DNA from: CAXYVX01 sp049297855
GTDB lineage: Bacteria > Patescibacteriota > Saccharimonadia > Saccharimonadales > Saccharimonadaceae
Direction of reading: 5' to 3'
Length of the DNA stretch: 6,540 bases
Assembly: GCA_049297855.1 (NCBI GenBank)
Contig: JBAQVB010000072.1
Coordinates: forward strand, 1 to 6,540
Below the pieces are notes generated by a model, which was not told the DNA's origin, ran no database searches, and saw nothing but the letters and a program-made list of their open reading frames with translations. Below, in pieces: positions 1 through 5,307 of the stretch. Position 1 is the stretch's first letter. The number at the start of each line of letters is the position of its first letter. A program made the position numbers and the translations under genes.

Positions 1-148
1 GAGCCTTTTCCTCATACGAAGACATCGAATTCTTCGCCACATATGGATCGAGCATGACCAAATAAATCGAGTTTGCGATTGCTATTACAAGTGCGAGCAC
101 CGCCACAATGACGGTAAAAATCTGTAAAGTATTCTTGCTATGTTTCAT
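1..148 (-). CDS. small single-pass membrane protein, third family member (C-terminus outside window)
   Basis: The first 49 codons are present and the gene runs off the left edge. The protein opens MKHSKNTLQIFTVIVAVLAL and continues hydrophobic to about residue 32, giving one membrane segment (about residues 9-32) after a short polar head; the visible tail (DPYVAKNSMSSYEEKA) is polar. Residues 1-30 clearly match the two island membrane proteins: all share M-[KE]-H at the N-terminus, then LQI-[FL]-T, LAL and AN-x-I-[YF] in the same register. The ATG at 146-148 is chosen because it aligns with the paralogues and lies 9 nt after a TATAGT box. There is no Shine-Dalgarno. The C-x7-C motif of the relatives would lie beyond the edge, so its presence is unknown. 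The family is not one I recognise and its function is unknown. Confidence 0.75.
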   Translation of the reverse strand, partial: MKHSKNTLQIFTVIVAVLALVIAIANSIYLVMLDPYVAKNSMSSYEEKA

Positions 149-157
149 CACATGGTC

Positions 158-186
158 ACTATAGCACGAACGCAAGGCCATTACAA
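158..186 (-). promoter_or_regulatory. promoter of the left-edge membrane gene
   Basis: Read on the minus strand: TTGTAA (181-186), a 17-bp spacer, then TGc-TATAGT (-10 at 158-163, extended TG at 165-166). The start codon begins 9 nt after the -10 box, so the predicted transcript has almost no leader. The -35 box begins just after the stop codon of the 72-residue gene (190-192), so the membrane gene has its own promoter even though it follows that gene closely. Confidence 0.6.
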
Positions 187-189
187 GCT

Positions 190-408
190 TCATTCGAGTG
201 CCGCGATTTTGCGCTTTAGCTCCGCAAAATACTTTTTACACTCAATTTCAGAGCATTCCGAGCCCATGGCGCGCGCAGCAAGAGTTAGAATTTCGTCAAG
301 CTCAAGATCTTCGCTGGTTTCGACATCAACCAAGATCTTCATTGCTCTATCAACAAAACTCCATAGATCCGTTTCATTAATTGTTTTTAGTGCTGACTTA
401 CAATCCAT
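190..408 (-). CDS. hypothetical 72-residue acidic protein
   Basis: The 72-residue product starts MDCKSALKTINETDLWSF and ends KKYFAELKRKIAALE. It has no signal peptide or membrane segment. It is rich in Glu, Asp, Leu and Ala, predicted mostly helical, with cysteines at positions 3, 53 and 58. It is preferred over the overlapping plus-strand frames because it has a strong Shine-Dalgarno (AAGGAG, minus strand of 414-419) 5 nt before the ATG, the best one in the window. The stop is TGA. The left-edge membrane gene follows 41 nt downstream with its own promoter. I do not recognise the family. A small regulator or antitoxin-like protein is possible by size and charge only. Confidence 0.6.
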   Translation of the reverse strand: MDCKSALKTINETDLWSFVDRAMKILVDVETSEDLELDEILTLAARAMGSECSEIECKKYFAELKRKIAALE

Positions 409-413
409 AAAAT

Positions 414-419
414 CTCCTT
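414..419 (-). promoter_or_regulatory. Shine-Dalgarno of the 72-residue gene
   Basis: AAGGAG on the minus strand, 5 nt before the ATG at 406-408. It fixes this start and contrasts with most genes in the window, which lack a ribosome-binding site. Confidence 0.7.
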
Positions 420-487
420 ATCATGGATAATTAAGCCGGTTTTACGCCATGAGTCAGGACGATAGTTGGTGATTAACGATAGTTGTG

Positions 488-515
488 ATATTAGCCCATT
501 TGCCATTCCCATCAA
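488..515 (-). promoter_or_regulatory. possible promoter for the 72-residue gene
   Basis: On the minus strand, TTGATG (510-515), a 16-bp spacer, then TAATAT (488-493). Each hexamer matches four of six consensus positions. There is no extended TG. It would give a leader of about 75 nt containing the AAGGAG site. The call is weak because this stretch is A+T rich. Confidence 0.3.
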
Positions 516-588
516 TAGAGAGATGGTGTGTTTTCCAGTGCCTTTATCTACAATCAATGCCGCTTTGCGAATAATTTTACCGCGTTTT

Positions 589-1059
589 CTATCGATCCGC
601 CTGCAAACGTTTCAACTCATCGACGACCTGTTTTCCGTGACCTAGCGGCGTAACGCGACCGTAGACTTTAACAACCAGACCGTCCGGGTCGATGATAAAC
701 GTTTTGCGCAAAACGCCTTCGCGACCGAATTGTTTCGCACCCCACGCACCGTAATCGCGGATGACTTTCGCGTCCGGATCACTCAGCAAAGTGAAACTGA
801 GATTGTATTTCGTCTTGAACTTTTCATGCGACGCGGCTTCGTCGCGACTAATTCCGATCACCGTTGCGCCAAGATCCGTCAATTCATCGCGACTATCGCG
901 CATGCTGCAAGCCTCCGTGGTGCAACCCGGCGTGTCGTCTTTCGGATAAAAATACAGCACGACCCACTTTCCGCGAAAATCGCCGAGCGTATGCGTGGCG
1001 CCGTCGCTACTTTTGAGCGAAAAATCCGGCGCCGAAAAAGGAACATTTTGCTTTGTCAT
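589..1059 (-). CDS. bcp: thioredoxin-dependent peroxiredoxin, BCP/PrxQ type
   Basis: This is a cytoplasmic peroxidase that reduces H2O2 and organic hydroperoxides and is recycled by thioredoxin. From the start chosen here the protein is 156 residues, the usual length for the family. It carries the thioredoxin-fold AhpC/TSA core: APDFSL near the N-terminus, then YFYPKDDTPGCTTEAC. In that motif the peroxidatic cysteine is C46, and C51, five residues later, is the resolving cysteine of an atypical two-cysteine PrxQ enzyme. RKTFIIDPDGLV and GHGKQVVDEL near the end are also typical. Two in-frame ATGs exist. The one at 1063-1065 directly abuts the TATAAT box and could not be in the transcript from that promoter. 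The ATG at 1057-1059 lies 7 nt after the box and gives a leaderless start, so I prefer it. The stop is TAG. Confidence 0.9.
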   Translation of the reverse strand: MTKQNVPFSAPDFSLKSSDGATHTLGDFRGKWVVLYFYPKDDTPGCTTEACSMRDSRDELTDLGATVIGISRDEAASHEKFKTKYNLSFTLLSDPDAKVIRDYGAWGAKQFGREGVLRKTFIIDPDGLVVKVYGRVTPLGHGKQVVDELKRLQADR

Positions 1060-1065
1060 GAGCAT

Positions 1066-1074
1066 ATTATAGCA
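1066..1074 (-). promoter_or_regulatory. extended -10 promoter of bcp
   Basis: On the minus strand, TGc-TATAAT: a perfect -10 box with an extended TG. No good -35 is seen at 16-18 bp. The upstream DNA (1111-1216) is an array of phased T-tracts that could act as a curved or UP-like element. Initiation 7 nt after the box would fall on the second ATG of bcp. Confidence 0.65.
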
Positions 1075-1110
1075 CGTTTTTCTCAGGAAATTTTGCTGAT
1101 CTTTCGTGCG

Positions 1111-1216
1111 ATTTTTTTGCGTTTTTTCGTAAATTTTTGCGAATTTTTTTGCGTTTTTCCGGACGAGTTTTTGCGATTTTTTATAATTATTCTTTCACGA
1201 TTTTTCGCGATTTTTT
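1111..1216. repeat. helically phased T-tract array between lepA and bcp
   Basis: Runs of five to seven T, mostly preceded by GCG or CGA, begin at 1112, 1122, 1134, 1144, 1154, 1168, 1177, 1201 and 1211. Most intervals are 9-12 bp, close to one helical turn. Such phasing is known to bend DNA. The array directly follows (and slightly overlaps) the truncated lepA end and precedes the bcp promoter. No LepA-like protein is readable here; the minus-strand frame after the lepA stop is a lysine-rich low-complexity run. Confidence 0.6.
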
Positions 1217-2048
1217 ACGACGCAAAATACTTCGCGAGGCTAACCGTGTCACCGACTTTCGCGTCCCGCGTCGACCTGAGATTCGTCACGATGTAACCGA
1301 TTTCGCCCGTAGCGAGCCGTGAAAAACTCGTCATTTTCGGCGTCAATTTTCCGATCTCGAGCGCCGCACCTTTCGTTTTTGTCGCCATCATAAAAATCTC
1401 GTCTCCTCTGTTAATTTCGCCATCGACGATCCGCACGTACAAAATCACGCCGCGAAATTCGTCGTAGTAGCTGTCGAAAATCAGCGCGCGGAGCGGGGCC
1501 GCGGACTCGCCTTTTGGCGCCGGGATTTTGTCGCGCACGGCGTCCAAAACGCGCTCGACATTGAGGCCGGTTTTCGCGGAAATCCCGATAATTTCGTCCG
1601 CGCTCCCGCCGAGCAAATTCACGATTTCGCGCGAGACTTTCGGCATGTCCGCCGCCGGCAAGTCGATTTTATTGAGCACCGGGACAATCACGTGATTTTG
1701 TTCGAGCGCGAGATAGAGATTTTGCAGCGTCTGCGCCTGCACGCCTTGCGTCGCGTCGACCACCAAAATCGCGCCCTCAACCGCCGCGAGCGATCGCGAA
1801 ACCTCGTATGAAAAATCCACGTGCCCCGGCGTGTCGATCAAATTAAATTCGCAATTCCGCCATTTCATCGTCACGGGCGTCAGCTTGATCGTGATCCCGC
1901 GCTCGCGTTCGAGGTCCATCGAGTCGAGCAGCTGTGCCTTCATTTCGCGCTTTTCTACGGTGTTAGTGAGCTCCATCATGCGATCCGCGAGCGTACTTTT
2001 CCCGTGGTCTATGTGCGCGATGATGCAGAAATTTCGGATATTTTCCAT
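1215..2048 (-). CDS. lepA: truncated LepA/EF4 GTPase (domains I and II only)
   Basis: LepA is a ribosome-binding translational GTPase related to EF-G. The G domain is complete: P-loop AHIDHGKST (residues 11-19), the G2 threonine in ERGITI (49-54), DTPGH (72-76), NKID (126-129) and SAK (157-159). The LepA-specific stretch LDSMDLERERGITIK (41-55) separates it from EF-G and TypA. A beta-barrel domain II follows, to about 270 (VGDTVSLAKYFAS). It then stops with TAA at 277 residues, where relatives continue to about 600 with domains III, V and the tRNA-contacting C-terminal domain. The missing half is not found in another frame: only 155 bp remain before bcp. The gene is therefore truncated or rearranged, not merely frameshifted. 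The intact G motifs suggest the fragment could still be expressed. The start (ATG at 2046-2048) matches the family N-terminus and lies 7 nt after an extended -10 box. Confidence 0.88.
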   Translation of the reverse strand: MENIRNFCIIAHIDHGKSTLADRMMELTNTVEKREMKAQLLDSMDLERERGITIKLTPVTMKWRNCEFNLIDTPGHVDFSYEVSRSLAAVEGAILVVDATQGVQAQTLQNLYLALEQNHVIVPVLNKIDLPAADMPKVSREIVNLLGGSADEIIGISAKTGLNVERVLDAVRDKIPAPKGESAAPLRALIFDSYYDEFRGVILYVRIVDGEINRGDEIFMMATKTKGAALEIGKLTPKMTSFSRLATGEIGYIVTNLRSTRDAKVGDTVSLAKYFAS

Positions 2049-2054
2049 ACATTT

Positions 2055-2063
2055 ATTTTAACA
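2055..2063 (-). promoter_or_regulatory. extended -10 promoter of lepA
   Basis: On the minus strand, TGt-TAAAAT with the start codon 7 nt after the box, so the transcript would begin at or very near the ATG. No convincing -35 box and no Shine-Dalgarno are seen. It lies in the 124-bp divergent region shared with murJ. Confidence 0.55.
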
Positions 2064-2157
2064 TTTTTTGCAGATTTTGGAATAGCGCGCAAAAAATCAA
2101 AATTTAGTTTTCGCAAATTTCCGTTTTAAAAAACATCTCGCAAAATCGCGAATTTCG

Positions 2158-2166
2158 TGCTAAAAT
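2158..2166 (+). promoter_or_regulatory. extended -10 promoter of murJ
   Basis: TGc-TAAAAT followed by six bases and the murJ ATG at 2173, again placing the likely transcription start at the start codon. The five bases before the box (CGTGC) also precede the -10 boxes of bcp and the left-edge membrane gene. A weak -35 (TCGCAA, 2138-2143) sits 17 bp upstream. Confidence 0.55.
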
Positions 2167-2172
2167 ATCAGG

Positions 2173-3978
2173 ATGAAAGACGACGAAACCCGCGCAAAAA
2201 CTGACGACGACAGCCCGCGCGACATCGTGCTCAACTCGGATCCGGGCGATTTGCTCGCGGACTATACCGAGCGCGCCGCGAATTTCGAGAAACATCGCGA
2301 CTTCAAAATCCATCAGGAAAATCTCGAAAAACGCCGCCGCCGCCAAAATCGCCTCGTCACCGCGCTCGCTCGCGCCAATCAAAAAATCTCCGTGCGGCTC
2401 GCGGCGACGTTGCTCGCAGGCTCGACGATGATGTCCGCCGTGCTCGGGATTTACCGCGACCGGCTCCTGAACGGCATGTATCTCACCACATATAAACTCG
2501 GCATCGACGCCTACACGGCCGCGTTCATTATCCCGGATTTCATGTACACGATCCTCGTGACGGGCGCGCTGTCGGTGTCGTTCATCCCGGTTTTCAACGA
2601 CCGGCTCGCGAAAGGAAACCGCAAAAGCGCGTGGCAGTTGTCGAGCTCGATGTTGAATTTCCTGGCGCTCGTGACGCTCGCGGCGAGCATTTTGATCATG
2701 ATTTTCGCGCCGATTTTCGTGAAATATATCGTCGGGCCGGGCATGAGCGAATCTGGCCAAGCGCTCGCGACATCGATGATGCGCATCATCGCGATCAACC
2801 CTTTTCTCTTCGCGATCGCGACCGTCATCGCCTCGATCCAACAAGCCGTCGGGCGATTCGTGTTTTTCGCGATGGCGCCCATGATCTACAACATCGGCAT
2901 TATCATCGGCGCGACGGTTTTCACGAACGGAATCTCGCTGTTTGGGCACCAGATTTTCGCGGGCGGAATCATGGGCGTGGCGCTCGGCGTCGTGCTCGGC
3001 GCGGTGTTACAGCTGCTCGTTTCCTGCCTCGGCCTCATCGGGCTCGGCTTCAATTACGAATTCAAAATCTACTGGCGGAATCACGGTTTTCGCAAAGTCC
3101 TAACGCTGCTACCGGCGCGCTCGGCGGACCAAGGGCTCGATTATATTTCGACGATGATCGACACAAATCTCGCGTCGCGCATGGCCGAGGGTACGATCCG
3201 CGCATACCAGCAGGCCGACACGCTCTATAACATGCCGATCAATCTCATCGGCGTCGCGATTTCGACGGCCGCATTCCCGCAGATGACCGAGCGCATCGGG
3301 CAGGGCCGGCCAGATCTGTTCCGCAAAGAACTCCGCGAAACGATGCGCGTGATTTTGTGGTTGTCGCTGCCAGTCGCCGCGATTTCGTTTTTCGCGCGCG
3401 GCTACCTCGTGTCGATCATCCAGGCTGGCGGAAATTCCACGATCGCGAGCTTGTTCGGGATTTTGACGATCGTGATTTTGATTCGTAGCGTATATCAGAT
3501 CGCGGCGCGCAGTTTTTACGCGCAGCAGGACACGAAAACGCCGCTGTTGATTTCGCTCGTCGCGTTTTCGATCGCGGTCGGCGCCGAGCTGTGGATGGTT
3601 TTTGCGCTGCGCATGGGCGCCGCTTCGCTCGCGTTCGCGCAGCTCATCTGGGCGACGCTCGAGATTTTCGCGCAAGGATTTTTGATGCGGCGGCGCGTGA
3701 CGGGCATTTTTAACCGCGATTTTTGGAGCGGCGTGGCGCGCATGGCGATCGCGACCGCGCTCATGAGCGTCGTGACATATTCGCTCGCACGCGGCCTGAA
3801 CCTCGAGTTCGCGAACCAAAATCTCGCAATGGTTCTATCGCGACTCGCAGTCATCGGCGTCGTGAGCATCGCGGTCTACCTCGGACTTTCGCGCGCGTTT
3901 CGCCTGACCGAAGCCGAGCCAGTGATCCGCTACCTTCGCAAAATTCTCTTCGGGCGATTCGGCGGACGCGAAGAGTAA
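2173..3978 (+). CDS. murJ: lipid II flippase MurJ with charged N-terminal extension
   Basis: MurJ is the inner-membrane MOP-superfamily transporter that flips undecaprenyl-linked lipid II to the outer face for peptidoglycan synthesis. The 601-residue product has the family pattern of many membrane helices, beginning near residue 76. Recognisable pieces are GIYRDRLLNGMY (92-103) with conserved arginines, SFIPVFNDRLAKG (136-148) with the PVF motif and basic loop, and RSFYAQQDTKTP (446-457), the late FYA-DT-TP signature. Typical MurJ is about 500-550 residues. Here about 75 extra residues precede the first helix; they are highly charged (DDETRAKTDDDS at the start, KRRRRQNR at 53-60) and would be cytoplasmic. 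The start is the ATG 7 nt after an extended -10 box; there is no clear Shine-Dalgarno. The gene is G+C rich, with strong preference for GCG, CGC and TCG codons, unlike the island that follows. Confidence 0.92.
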   Translation: MKDDETRAKTDDDSPRDIVLNSDPGDLLADYTERAANFEKHRDFKIHQENLEKRRRRQNRLVTALARANQKISVRLAATLLAGSTMMSAVLGIYRDRLLNGMYLTTYKLGIDAYTAAFIIPDFMYTILVTGALSVSFIPVFNDRLAKGNRKSAWQLSSSMLNFLALVTLAASILIMIFAPIFVKYIVGPGMSESGQALATSMMRIIAINPFLFAIATVIASIQQAVGRFVFFAMAPMIYNIGIIIGATVFTNGISLFGHQIFAGGIMGVALGVVLGAVLQLLVSCLGLIGLGFNYEFKIYWRNHGFRKVLTLLPARSADQGLDYISTMIDTNLASRMAEGTIRAYQQADTLYNMPINLIGVAISTAAFPQMTERIGQGRPDLFRKELRETMRVILWLSLPVAAISFFARGYLVSIIQAGGNSTIASLFGILTIVILIRSVYQIAARSFYAQQDTKTPLLISLVAFSIAVGAELWMVFALRMGAASLAFAQLIWATLEIFAQGFLMRRRVTGIFNRDFWSGVARMAIATALMSVVTYSLARGLNLEFANQNLAMVLSRLAVIGVVSIAVYLGLSRAFRLTEAEPVIRYLRKILFGRFGGREE

Positions 3979-4073
3979 TTCGCACCGTCCATATCGGTAA
4001 TTTAGTCATAGTTTCCGCGTATGTTGTCATGGGTGAGATGAGGCGCACCCGCGTTTCGTCGAGCCTAAACCAA

Positions 4074-4080
4074 AAGGAAG
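4074..4080 (+). promoter_or_regulatory. Shine-Dalgarno of the copy 1 secreted-protein gene
   Basis: AAGGAAG, 9 nt before the ATG at 4090, and conserved in copy 2 (4861-4867). No convincing promoter is visible upstream. The best candidate is TTAGTC (4002-4007), 17 bp, TGt-TGTCAT (4022-4030), whose -10 is poor. Confidence 0.65.
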
Positions 4081-4083
4081 TGA

Positions 4084-4102
4084 TGCGACATGAAAAGTCG
4101 CA
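4084..4102 (+). promoter_or_regulatory. start-codon hairpin, copy 1
   Basis: TGCGAC (4084-4089) pairs perfectly with GTCGCA (4097-4102) around a 7-nt loop, ATGAAAA, so the start codon is the first three bases of the loop. The equivalent hairpin exists in copy 2. The 5' arm is non-coding, so its conservation is not explained by the protein. Confidence 0.5.
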
Positions 4103-4416
4103 AGTTATCGCGCATTCGCGCGTCGGCAATAGCCCTATTTTCAGCAGTATGCATGCTGGTGGCTTTCACCCCCAGTGCAAATGCGGCAACCAGAAGCAGT
4201 GTCAACGTGCACCAGGCGTGCATCAACCAATACGGCGGAAGTGTTGCCGGTACAACGCATGGCAGCTCTGCCACTAGTTGGCAGTGTATATTGCGCCTAA
4301 GTCCAGTCACGGTCGTATACAGAAGTGTAGACATAAATAGCTACTACTGCAAACTGTATCAGCTCGGCTCTGCACACTGGGATATTAATCGCTGGGACGC
4401 CTGGTATTGCCAGTAA
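4090..4416 (+). CDS. secreted four-cysteine protein, copy 1
   Basis: The product is 108 residues. A Sec signal peptide is clear: basic head MKSRKLSRIR, hydrophobic core to about residue 27, and an A-x-A cleavage site (ANA, 30-32). That leaves a mature chain of about 76 residues. Mature cysteines are C44, C66, C87 and C107, suggesting two disulfides. The chain has two similar halves, each opening with V-[ND] then a cysteine and closing with W-x-C: VNVHQAC...SWQC (38-66) and VDINSYYC...AWYC (80-107). It is rich in Trp, Tyr, Ser and Asn. Copy 2 (4876-5199) is a clear paralogue, with ATSWQC and NRWDAWYC identical in both. The start is fixed by the Shine-Dalgarno and an in-frame TGA at 4081. A terminator and then the membrane gene follow. 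I do not recognise a named family; from memory the cysteine-tryptophan pattern resembles small secreted actinobacterial proteins, but this is unverified. A role in surface interaction or antagonism is speculation. Confidence 0.85.
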   Translation: MKSRKLSRIRASAIALFSAVCMLVAFTPSANAATRSSVNVHQACINQYGGSVAGTTHGSSATSWQCILRLSPVTVVYRSVDINSYYCKLYQLGSAHWDINRWDAWYCQ

Positions 4417-4442
4417 AATACCTATATCATCTTTCCATGACT

Positions 4443-4480
4443 ATACTCCCGCTAGATTATTTAGCGGGAGTATTTATATT
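4443..4480 (+). terminator. hairpin terminator after the copy 1 secreted gene
   Basis: A perfect 12-bp stem: ATACTCCCGCTA (4443-4454) pairs with TAGCGGGAGTAT (4462-4473) around a 7-nt loop. The T-rich but interrupted tail (TTATATT) follows. The next promoter starts 11 nt further on, so it separates the secreted gene from the membrane gene. Confidence 0.8.
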
Positions 4481-4483
4481 GTG

Positions 4484-4512
4484 TTGACGAACAAATTTAA
4501 TGTTGATACACT
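4484..4512 (+). promoter_or_regulatory. promoter of the copy 1 membrane gene
   Basis: TTGACG (4484-4489), a 17-bp spacer, then TGa-TACACT (-10 at 4507-4512). The ATG begins 8 nt after the -10 box, implying a leaderless or nearly leaderless transcript. The layout matches the copy 2 promoter, including the CATAA-CC stretch before the ATG. Confidence 0.65.
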
Positions 4513-4519
4513 CATAACC

Positions 4520-4760
4520 ATGGAACATAAGCACGACAAACTACCTACAAATTTTCACGGCAATAGTGGCTATTCTGGCACTGTTGATCTCCACGGCAAA
4601 CCTGATTTACATTATAAGTGCAGATAAATTCCTCTCGGCAAACAGTCTCAGGAGCAGCGTCAATTCCGCAAGAATCGACCAGCTGATCAAATGCGTTCAA
4701 GGCAATAAGAATCTATGCGATATATTGAAGCCGGTCGAACCGGACGGCGTGCTAAAATAA
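4520..4760 (+). pseudogene. frameshifted single-pass membrane protein, copy 1
   Basis: From the ATG at 4520 the frame reads MEHKHDKL, matching the MKHTHDKL of copy 2, then shifts and stops at TAA (4625-4627) after 35 residues. The correct frame resumes at once as LQIFTAIVAILAL and runs to TAA at 4758-4760. The cause is visible: CTAC occurs twice in a row (4541-4544 and 4545-4548), and removing one copy restores a 78-residue protein. That protein would have one membrane segment (about 9-32) and the family tail motif C-x7-C (KCVQGNKNLC; C57 and C65 after repair). A GTG at 4566 could start a 64-residue fragment lacking the first part of the membrane segment and any Shine-Dalgarno, so I doubt it. 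The intact downstream frame suggests a recent or reversible mutation, or a sequencing error. The promoter is still intact. Confidence 0.75.
4541..4548 (+). repeat. 4-bp tandem duplication causing the frameshift
   Basis: CTAC-CTAC. Both related genes have a single unit at the equivalent place, where the leucine codon runs straight into CAG-ATT (Gln-Ile). Confidence 0.8.
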
Positions 4761-4804
4761 CAGATCGGATTTCATTGAAAAGGCCTGCATCACAGTTCGC
4801 CCTG

Positions 4805-4813
4805 TGCTATAAT
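4805..4813 (+). promoter_or_regulatory. extended -10 promoter of the copy 2 secreted gene
   Basis: TGc-TATAAT, a perfect -10 with extended TG. No good -35 at 16-18 bp. Initiation near 4820 gives a leader of about 55 nt containing the Shine-Dalgarno, unlike the leaderless genes nearby. Confidence 0.65.
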
Positions 4814-4860
4814 ATCGGGCGCGGGACGTAAATCACGCCTCGTTTGCACATCAGACTAGA

Positions 4861-4867
4861 AAGGAAG
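4861..4867 (+). promoter_or_regulatory. Shine-Dalgarno of the copy 2 secreted gene
   Basis: AAGGAAG, 8 nt before the ATG at 4876. Its last base is the G of an in-frame GTG at 4867, which argues against that GTG as the start. Confidence 0.7.
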
Positions 4868-4869
4868 TG

Positions 4870-4887
4870 GCGACCATGAAAAGTCGC
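4870..4887 (+). promoter_or_regulatory. start-codon hairpin, copy 2
   Basis: GCGAC (4870-4874) pairs with GTCGC (4883-4887) around the 8-nt loop CATGAAAA, which contains the start codon. Same stem as copy 1, with one extra loop base and a different closing pair position. Confidence 0.5.
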
Positions 4888-5199
4888 AAACTCATCCACG
4901 TGCGCGCAGCACTGTTAGCAACTATATTCATAGCAACTGCCGCGCTGGCGGCAGCGCCAAAAGCAGAGGCTGCAACATCATCCCCTGTCAACATGTCAAC
5001 GGCATGCGAACAGCAATGGGGAACTCCGTTCACCTCGCACGGTAATACGGCTACCAGCTGGCAATGTGTGTTTAAACCTACCGGATTACCGTTCACATGG
5101 TCGTATTATCCAGTAAACGTTGCCCAGTATTGTTCATACAATTATGGGCTACGCGCATACTGGAACACTAACCGATGGGATGCGTGGTATTGCGCCTAG
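4876..5199 (+). CDS. secreted four-cysteine protein, copy 2
   Basis: The product is 107 residues from the ATG that matches copy 1 (MKSRKL in both). A GTG nine bases upstream would add three residues but overlaps the Shine-Dalgarno. The signal peptide has a basic head, an alanine-rich core (AALLATIFIATAALAAA) and cleavage site AEA (30-32); the mature chain is about 75 residues. Cysteines C44, C64, C86 and C106 correspond one-to-one with copy 1. The two halves are VNMSTAC...SWQC (38-64) and VNVAQYC...AWYC (80-106); here both open with exactly V-N-x4-C, making the internal duplication clearer than in copy 1. The end (NRWDAWYC plus one residue) is nearly identical in the copies, while the centres differ in length and sequence. 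It has its own promoter and terminator. Function unknown; likely exported and disulfide-bonded. Confidence 0.87.
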   Translation: MKSRKLIHVRAALLATIFIATAALAAAPKAEAATSSPVNMSTACEQQWGTPFTSHGNTATSWQCVFKPTGLPFTWSYYPVNVAQYCSYNYGLRAYWNTNRWDAWYCA

Positions 5200-5226
5200 C
5201 GCATAGCATAACCTTTCCTGAAAGTC

Positions 5227-5256
5227 GCCCCGCCGAGAATAAATCGGTGGGGCTTT
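5227..5256 (+). terminator. hairpin terminator after the copy 2 secreted gene
   Basis: GCCCCGCCGA (5227-5236) pairs with TCGGTGGGGC (5244-5253): 10 bp including one G-U pair, 7-nt loop, then a short TTT. Same position as the copy 1 terminator but unrelated in sequence. Confidence 0.7.
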
Positions 5257-5270
5257 AATGATCCGCGCCG

Positions 5271-5299
5271 TTGACACGAAATAGTTGGTGTGATAAGAT
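5271..5299 (+). promoter_or_regulatory. promoter of the copy 2 membrane gene
   Basis: TTGACA (5271-5276), perfect consensus, 17-bp spacer, then TGa-TAAGAT (-10 at 5294-5299). The ATG begins 9 nt after the box. Strongest -35 in the window. Confidence 0.75.
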
Positions 5300-5307
5300 C
5301 ATAAACC

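Noticed and set aside
730..1296. 188-residue plus-strand open frame across bcp and the T-tract array
   Set aside because: It is antisense to bcp and owes its length to the T-rich array, which encodes runs of Phe; no start signal.
2104..2949. 281-residue minus-strand open frame opposite murJ
   Set aside because: Its product is an Arg/His/Asp-rich mixture with no domain; it is a shadow created by the G+C-biased codons of murJ, which is clearly the real gene.
1790..3752. Three GCGATCGC octamers (1790, 2812, 3745), the cyanobacterial HIP1 motif
   Set aside because: They lie inside coding sequence where GCG-ATC-GC codons are common; nothing else points to cyanobacteria.
3962..3990. Possible stem around the murJ stop codon
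   Set aside because: Only five contiguous pairs (GCGAA/TTCGC), no T-tract; too weak to call a terminator.
4031..4050. GGGTG/CACCC stem in the copy 1 leader as a riboswitch or attenuator
   Set aside because: Only a 5-bp stem, not conserved in copy 2, and no match to a known riboswitch class.
4867..4875. GTG at 4867 as the start of the copy 2 secreted gene
   Set aside because: It overlaps the Shine-Dalgarno, and copy 1 starts at the equivalent of the ATG at 4876.
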